This document shows positions 56,858 through 64,000 of a stretch of 64,000 bases of DNA, piece after piece. How positions within the stretch are numbered: position 1 is the stretch's first letter; the number at the start of each line of letters is the position of its first letter. Below the pieces are notes generated by a model. That model had not been told where the DNA came from. It was given only the letters and a program-made list of their open reading frames with translations, and did not search any database. Origin of the DNA: Sclerodactyla briareus (lineage: Eukaryota; Echinodermata; Holothuroidea; Dendrochirotida; Sclerodactylidae); NCBI GenBank assembly GCA_026419785.1, contig JAODTK010003888.1, positions 355,147 through 419,146 on the forward strand. The letters are read 5' to 3'. The position numbers and the translations under genes are program-made.

Positions 56858-57880
56858 ATAAAACCGCATTCATTGAAGGTCATCAAAGGTCCGTAGGGGT
56901 CAAAAACTGATTTTAGTAACGTTTTTTTTTGTCAATAGCAACTGGCATGTTTCATCCAGAATCAAAATGCTCCTAGGATGGATGGTATCCATGGATAGTT
57001 TTTAATCAATTTCATAAAACTGCCTTATTAAAGGTCACTTCAGTCACTTAGGTCAACAACTGTTTTCTGGCCATAATCGGAGAATTGAAATATCTTGGAA
57101 GGCTGGCAGGGCATCATTGGGATATAATGTTGACCTGCATGTGTGTGACCTTGACCTCAATTTGACCTTGTCGGTCGGTGGTCGTGGGGGTAAAGGTTGA
57201 GTCTTGAATAAATTCTTTTTTAAGGAGTTAATGGGCCAGAAAAAATTAAAATCTTGTTATTTTTGGATATGGTGACAGCCTGTGTGTGCTTTATGGATGA
57301 AAAACCAACTCCCGCTTCGATCGAACGCATCTTTGGTAGTTACAATGGTGTCCAAAGTTTTAATTTAATAAGCTTTTTTCGCAATAACATTAGCGTGTCA
57401 TTGGAATGCAATATGCTTCTAGGGTGGCTGCTCACATGGAGAGTAACATTTTGGATATAAACTGGTCATGTTATTGAAGACAATTCAAGGTCACTAGTGG
57501 GTCAAAAACTGATTTTTAAATACTTTTTTGGCAATAGCACTGTGGCGTGTTTCATCAGATGCAAAATCTTCTAGCAGTGGATGTTCACATGGATCTGTAC
57601 AAATTTTCTTAAAAACTGCCAATGTCATTAAAAGTCATTCAGGTCACTAGGGTCAAAAACTGTTTTCTCTGGCCGTAGTCGGAGATTGAATATCTGTGCA
57701 GGATGGAAGGGTTCACCATTGTGATATAATGTTGACCTGCATGGTTGACCTCTGACCCTCAATTTGACCTCTGTCGGGGTGGTCATGTGGTTAAAGGTTG
57801 AGTCTTGAATAAATGTGCTTATGTGAGGTGTAACGGCAAAACACATAAAACTGGTTATTGGCAAGTGGGATAAACCAGTT
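56858..57880 (+). repeat. Family B monomers, about 605 bp period
   Basis: Continuation of the interrupted array. Landmarks recurring at about 600-610 bp: TGTCGG-GGTGGTCATG / TCGGTCGGTGGTCGTG (57170, 57775), GGTTGAGTCTTGAATAAAT (57195, 57795) and AACTGTTTTCTGGCC (57058, 57658). 57146-57168 has three TGACCT half-sites. Confidence 0.85.
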
Positions 57881-57949
57881 GGCTGTCCTAAACCGCCAGG
57901 GCGGTGTCTATTTTAAGTAAGGTATTATCCTTTTCGTCTCTATTGTTCA

Positions 57950-58740
57950 GGCTCGTTAGCAAGATTACAGATGAACCGTAGGTGCTATGATTATTTGGTT
58001 TGGCACATAGAATGCGGGATTATTGAAGTACATGTACTGATTAATTTTCACGTCAATTGTAACTGAGTCCATCTATTTGCATATTTATGCAAAATTCACA
58101 AGTTCGTCGTCGGATTTCTTTCATTCCGTCACCACCTTTTCTGTGAATAGAGCACTCTTGTGATTATTCACTATTAAAATTGTTTATTCACATAGGGTGG
58201 TGGACCTGGATGGTCATTCAGTGTGTCTATTTTCTCATGTTGTTCCATATTAGCAAAGTTGGTTGATGTCCTGACGCTTGATTGGTATGGTCTCCCTTAG
58301 TTTATTCCCCCAATGTTAACTAACATTGACTCGCGTCACTGGGGGTTATGCAGTGTGTATAAATTGTTCCATTCATGCAAATGTTCAAGTTTGTTGAATT
58401 CCCATGTATTCAGTGTGGTCCTGAGATATGTGAAATGACAAATGCGTCAATAGGAATTGAATATTGTGTCTAATTGCATAATTTAGGCGATCTTAGTCAC
58501 ATTTCCACAAAACTTCTGCTTCTACACTCTTCAGTAGACATTGTCATAATCAGTCCTTACTAATTTGAAATTGATCACTGATTAGTAGGGTGTTAATGGC
58601 TATACCAAAATCTTAAGCAACACATTAAATTCCTTTAACTGACTTTTTTTTGCATGGTGACTATTGAGACTTGAAAACTGATCGCAGGGACAACAAGGGC
58701 TTGACACTGGGTAGGGCGATCGCCTTGTAAGATCACTGAG
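57950..58740 (+). repeat. Family B element body without head
   Basis: GTTAGCAAGATTACAGATGAACCGTAGGTGCTATG (57955) and the end part from TCACATTTCCACAAAACTT (58496) to GGGTAGGGCGATCGCCTTG (58708) match 44240-44815 and 49290-49850. The middle (58080-58490) differs from those copies. Confidence 0.7.
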
Positions 58741-59870
58741 GGTAATTGTGTGGACTATTTGTCATATAGTTTTCCTCATCAGGTCAAATGATTAGTTTAT
58801 ACTTTTTTTTCGCAATAACATTGGACATGTTCATTGGAATGCAAAGGCTCTGGAGTGGATGCCTCACATGGAGTGTAAAATTTTCATAACAACCCGCCAT
58901 GTCTTGAAAGGTCCATTGCTGTCACTTAAGGGGGTGCAGAAACTGATTTTATACTTTTTCGGCAATAGCACTGGGTGTGTTACTCAGAATGGCAAAATGC
59001 TCCTAGGAGTGGATGTATCACAATGGAGAGAAACAATTCTCATAAACACTGTCCTTATCATGAAAGGTCTTCGGGGTCACTTAGGGGTCAAAAACTGTTT
59101 TTTGCTCATAACTGAGAATTGAATATCTGCGAGGTCTGGATGGTTCCCATTGTGATATAATTGTTGACCTTCATGTGGGTGACCCTCTGACCTGAATTCG
59201 ACCTCTGTCGGGGTCATGTGCGTTAAAGGTCGAATCTTGAATAAATGTGCTTATTTTATTTAAGGAGTTACGGGAAAAAAATAATCTAACTGGTTCTTTT
59301 TTGGATTGTGATAGAGTTTTGTGTGGTTTATGGAGGGAAACACCTCCCGCTTCGATCGGGACACTCTACTTCTTGGTATTACAAGGGGTCAAAGTTCAAT
59401 TTTTATAACCTTTTTTGCAATAACATTGGACCTGTTCATTGGAATGCAATATGCTTCTAGGAGTGGGATGCATCACCTGGAGTGTACAATTTTCAAATGG
59501 AAAAAACTGCCATGTCATGAAGGTCATTAAAGGTCACTTATATGGGGTCAAAACGATTTTAGTACTTTTTTGGCACTAGCACTGGGTGTGTTCATTCAGA
59601 ATGCAAATGCTCCTGGGAGTGGATATATCACATGGAGAGTAACAAGATTCAGTAAAATGTCATCAATCATTAAAGTCAATCGAGGTCATTAGTAGTGTCA
59701 AAAACTTTTTTTGGCTATCAATCGAGAATTGAATATCTGTGAAGGCTGGATGGTTCCCATTGGATTAATTGTTGACCTGCAATTTTGTGACCTCTGACCT
59801 GATTTGACCTCTGTCAGTTGGCCATGTGGTTAAAGGGTCGATCTTGATAAATTGCTTATTTAGGGAACTC
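58740..59870 (+). repeat. Family B monomers, continued
   Basis: Two more monomers: GCAATAACATTGGACATGTTCATTGG (58812) and GCAATAACATTGGACCTGTTCATTGG (59420), 608 bp apart, in pieces; TTGACCT-CATG-GTGACC-CTGACCT blocks near 59163 and 59770. Ends near 59870, where unique sequence starts. Confidence 0.85.
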
Positions 59871-59879
59871 ACCGTGTCC

Positions 59880-61050
59880 GGGGCTGTAGGGGGGCCTCAT
59901 ACATTCTAACAAGTGCATTATGGAATGACCCTTTACCAGTGACCGTTGTTCGCTCTCACAAGTCCTATAAATGTCTTCTTTCACGAATATGTCCGTTTCA
60001 TGTCACCAAATTTCTTGTAAGAGATGCGGGGATATATACTCTGGCGGTTTACCCGCCCGACACTTTTCTAATGTATTATGGGCAGTCTATCCAAATAAAG
60101 TTTGTCATAAATGAACTATTCCTAGGCAACAAGTGGAGTTTTCTCATGGTTAGTGCTGCTTGGAAAACTCTGATACAAGCTGGATGTGAAAATTGCTGGT
60201 TAGCAATCTGTGATTTAGTTGAAATTTGGACTTATGCCCCTTCTGGCCAAAACAAAAGTGGGTGTCATCATTTGAGGTCATGTGTTGTCAAATTTGGGGC
60301 AATATTTATTGATTTTCCAAACTTGCTGTGACTGTACAAACCGTGTGGATGGGACTGCATTCCATCTCAACAAGAGTGGAGGTCCGTTTTGAGGCCATGG
60401 GAGGTTTAGAATTTGCATAATTATGCAACTGTTTACACTCTGCCAGATTTGATATTGGTGGTTGACCCTCACCAATGTGATGTTATATTCTGGTGGAGCT
60501 TTGCCTATAAAAGGTCTGTTAGTTCTTAATAGACAGCCCAACAGCAGTTCAGGTGATTTAAAAATAGATTAGTTTAAAATTCTGCCTATATTGAGACCTT
60601 GTACCATGAAATACTGGCAACCAAGATAGATAATTGTTCAAGCAAGTAGTGCAAATCCTTTGCAGCCCTGTTCACAATGCTTGCTCAAGTTAGCCAACCG
60701 TTAAACAGCTTTGACACCAAGGGGCTGTGATCTTATCTTTTGATACTGCTATCTTGCCGTCTGTACGCAGTGGCCCTTCACAATATTACTCTCTGTGATA
60801 TTTCCCCAGTGGTGACGCAGGTGACTTAAACAATACCAAAGAAGCTTTTTTTTTAAACCGGTAAAGAGCGTTTGATTGTATTATAGGCAGTCCATCAAAT
60901 AGAGTGTTGTCATTTTAAAATGAAGATTTCACTAGGGCAAGAGGTGAAGTTTCTTATGGTAGTGCTGCATTAGAGAATTCTGATTTGAAGCTAGTAAATG
61001 GAATTGCTGATTAGCCAATCTGTGATTGTAAAAAAAAAAAAAAAAAAAAA
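59880..61050 (+). repeat. Unassigned sequence with direct duplication, offset about 820 bp
   Basis: 60070-60225 (ATTATGGGCAGTCTATCCAAATA, TTTTCTCATGGTTAGTGCTGC, AATTGCTGGTTAGCAATCTGTGA) recurs at 60884-61030 with the same order. An A-run of about 20 closes the second copy at 61030. The open frame 59939-60331 covers the first copy only and is broken in the second. No domain recognised. Confidence 0.65.
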
Positions 61051-61359
61051 CAGCAGTAGGTCACACACAGGTTGACTCCATCAAGAGGCAAGGTCATTTT
61101 CTACTGTGTATTTGAACCATTCGTATTTGGCCAGTCAGTGGTTGTAAAAGTTTGGACCTCCATTCTCCTCCATAAAATTCGAATAAATACCTGGAAGGCT
61201 CATCAGGGGAATAAGGAACTTCTAGAAAATGTGGCTGTTGATGGCTTCTTGTCAGACGTCATCTTTAATATTATTTGGAACTTTGGAAATCAATATGGGT
61301 ATCATTTTAGTTAAGACCACCAAATTCTTCTCACAACTTCACTTCCAAAGCTTTGCTTA

Positions 61360-62235
61360 CAGCACTCAGTCATGTCAGTCAATGGCCTAAACATACACCA
61401 AGGTCCATGATCAGATTTGTTTGATGTCACAAACCTTTCATGTGTAGCAGGCCGATGCAATTGGACAATATCTTTGTAGTGCTGATGCAGTTTCCTCTCA
61501 AACCACAAGGGGTATTGTTAGGCTGTTCCTAATATAGGCAATTCACCAAAATATATTGATGCAAAGTAAGAATATATTGGTACAGTCATGTAATAATATT
61601 ACCCCTGCTATTTCCCATAGACACGAGTGTCGGGAGATATACATCTCTGCCGCTGGGAACTTTGGACATTTGCGCAATAACTTCTTATCACATGGTCCAC
61701 AGCAGTCAGTCTGTCAGTCAATGGCCTAAACATACAGCAAGGTCCATGATCAAATTCGTTTGATGTCACAAACCTTTCATGTGTAGCAGACTGAATCAAA
61801 TTGGACAATATTTTGGTAGTGTTGTCGTAGCTTCCTCACAAACCACAAAGAGCTCAGGTGGTAACAGTGTTAGGCTGTTCGTAAAATAGTGATGCAAAGT
61901 AATAATAGTGATGCAAAGTAAGAATGTATTGGTACAGTCCTGTAATAAAAATGCCCCTGCTATATCCCAACGACATGAGCAAGGGTGATTTTTAGTGAAA
62001 ATGGGACCAGACTCCATTTTTATAGGAGATGAGAATTCAATGTTGTAATTTTGCAAACATGTATAGATATTTCACTGTTTTTAATTTTCGCCAACATCTG
62101 CTCATGGGCACCAAAGAGAGCCTTGCTCCCAGCTAAAAATCCACCCCTGGACATGCGAGTCCGGAGATATCTCCGCCGCTGGTAACTTTGGAGATTTGCG
62201 CGATGACTCCTCATCACATGATCCACATCTTTGAT
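61360..62235 (+). repeat. Repeated blocks, 330 and 540 bp apart
   Basis: GTCAGTCAATGGCCTAAACATACA...GTTTGATGTCACAAACCTTTCATGTGTAGCAG at 61374 recurs at 61714. GTC-GGAGATAT-C-TCT-CCGCTGG-AACTTTGGA at 61629 recurs at 62160. Non-coding dispersed repeat, family not recognised. Confidence 0.7.
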
Positions 62236-62239
62236 GAGT

Positions 62240-63480
62240 TCAAGATTGGGCGGCTTATATGCCTGACAAGGCTAATAATTTGAAAAATTTGAAAAAAGTT
62301 TAAAAACTCATAAGACTTTTGATGACAAAACTTGGTTATGTGACTAAATTTAATAGGCTTGACAGAAGTGAAGGGTATTGTTAGGTAATCGGAGGTCAAC
62401 CCTTGTATAAGTTTCGCACACACTTTATCAAACTTTGGGTTTCTAATGTACTTGGTGGATATTATTTTATTTGGTCTTGACAAAGTGGATGCCATCAGAG
62501 GTGCAGAGGTGATTGACGGGCAGATATGAAATTTTCAAACTATGTCAGAAGTTGATAAAAGTGGTGCTTGTAATCCGCAATCTGCTGCTCCGCACTATGG
62601 CCTGCATTGCCCGCAATTGCTATGTCAAAACGAGTCTCTGTGCAAGGAATATATTTTCGTAGTTTAGTAAATGCCGCAAAAAAGTAAGTGGGGCACATTT
62701 GGTATAGAGACATAACAGTCATGGATTTCATCAAGACCCAACAAATGTGTTGGCGAATTATCCCCCTCGGCAGAGCTGCACCAAACTGGTGAACTGAATG
62801 TTGTAAACAAATGAAGGTGTGGAAACAAACGATTACTGGTTGATTTTTTATGATAACTAATTCATGATTGGAACCAAACGACCAACAGCCACAGGGGTAA
62901 CCAACCTAAACAGGTTTGACCACTATGTACAACATCCATATCATAATGGTGCCCAAGATGGCGGTGTTGTAAAAGCCCAGACCAAATTCAACTGATTCTA
63001 TTTTAATACCACAATCAGCTATTGCAGAACATACTCTGTGATTGCCTCGTAATTATTCTTTGCCAAAAATCAAATGAAAAAAATGTTGCAGACGAACTTC
63101 TATTACAAAACAGGAGTGATCAGCCCAACTGCCATAATAATTCAGCTCTAGTATGTGTAATTGTCCCAATTGTCTGTATTCAGTGGGGATTGCCACGCCC
63201 TCTCAATGTCTATTGCATTTACCCCCATTTGGCTCAACCATTGATGGAAAAGGCATCTCTGGGGCAGCTTCCCCTCCCAACAGTCAGCTATTCTGTATTT
63301 TTTAGCCCTGCTTAGGTTGACAAAAAACAATAAATGTTGCCATGCTCTGATTAGTCAACCCTGTTGTTTCGTTCGAGGCGTGCTGATTGTTTTGAAAAGA
63401 ATAACAATGTGTTACTGAGAAAATTGCGTGAATAGAAGTCATGTACTATTATATCCTGACTCATATATGAGTGGAATGTG
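62240..63480. other. No gene recognised
   Basis: Moderate AT content. The open frame 63022-63315 and the opposing 63148-63330 show no domain. No supported exon. Confidence 0.4.
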
Positions 63481-63485
63481 GTATT

Positions 63486-64000
63486 GTTTTTGATTCCTTG
63501 ACGAAGTCAGAGAATCTATGCAGTCCGCGTGTGGGTGTGTGTGGTAGTGTGTGTGTGTGGGTGGTGTGTATGTGGTGTGAGGACCAGCTTGTAAACACGA
63601 TAACTTGATCAGGTCTGGGTAGGTCAGGCTCATACTTGGTATGTGTGTTCCCCATGATGAGTAAATGAACTCTATTGTTGTGGGTCAGGTCAGAGGTCCA
63701 TCTGAGGTCACCAGAGGTCCAAATTTTGAAAACCTTGTAACACGATAAGTCCAGAATGGTTGGTCTGATCGAGTGAAATTGGGTGTATAGCTTTCTTATG
63801 GGGAGTACAGGAACCCTATTGTTTTGGTCCAGGTTGGGGTGAAATTTTGGTCGAAAATAGAGAATTGTGAATTCGATATTTTGGCAATTTGGCTTGTAAC
63901 TGTGTAAACACGATAAATCGACCCCACCCGGATTGATAACCCATACTTGGTATGTCTGTGTTCCCCATGATGAGTCATGAACACTATTGTTTTGGGGTCA
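63486..64000 (+). repeat. Family A composite, head at the window edge
   Basis: The clearest head: GATTCCTTGAC, a 3-base loop, GTCAGAGAATC (63492-63516), followed by TATGCAGTC, a GT tract 63527-63572 and two monomers (starts at 63598 and about 63910). It continues past the window. Confidence 0.9.

Noticed and set aside
63485..64000. CRISPR-like array (regular hairpin repeats)
   Set aside because: The repeat units are about 311 bp with no short identical repeats and unique spacers, and the window is eukaryotic.

Overview
This window looks like a stretch of an animal genome: short coding exons with GT/AG borders sit in long introns, and most of the sequence is transposable-element and satellite-like DNA. 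Two Penelope-like elements, tRNA-derived SINEs, a LINE reverse-transcriptase fragment and small inverted-repeat elements suggest a marine invertebrate. My guess is an echinoderm or related deuterostome, but I cannot prove it. There is no operon-like packing, no rRNA, no CRISPR array and no bacterial gene order. Repeat copies and exons differ by many one-base insertions and deletions. The sequence therefore behaves like an unpolished long-read assembly, and a frameshift here is weak evidence for a pseudogene.

Two host genes can be seen in part, both on the plus strand. The first (4624 to about 14210) opens with a signal-peptide exon. Small candidate exons follow at 10127, 12011, 12911 and 14155, encoding a charged, acidic chain that I do not recognise; it could be a secreted peptide precursor. 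A candidate terminal exon encoding a hydrophobic tail, with a stop and AATAAA, lies at 8479. The second gene (36376 to 40176 and beyond) is the start of an unconventional myosin motor: an ATG exon, an exon with TYIGDILVAINPYR, and an exon with LPPHIYAVA and NQCVVIS just before the P-loop. The P-loop exon itself was not found.

The rest is layered repeats. 15942-18101 is a minus-strand Penelope-like element with inverted terminal repeats. It abuts 18211-21640, a plus-strand Penelope-like element with direct terminal repeats. Family A is a composite repeat: a fold-back head, a GT tract, 311-bp tandem monomers and a complementary hairpin tail. It recurs from end to end of the window. Family B has another sequence but a similar layout and dominates 43.5-60 kb. 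It includes a 5-kb tandem duplication and about 605-bp monomers, into which one family A array has inserted. Family A monomers and the related family B arrays both carry clusters of AGGTCA half-sites in spacings known from nuclear-receptor response elements.

The most interesting signals are the shared design of families A and B (A resembles Helentron-type non-autonomous elements), the nuclear-receptor-like half-site clusters, an exon whose acceptor abuts a family A tail, and a 141-bp inverted-repeat element with an 8-bp target duplication. All functional claims about repeats are inference.
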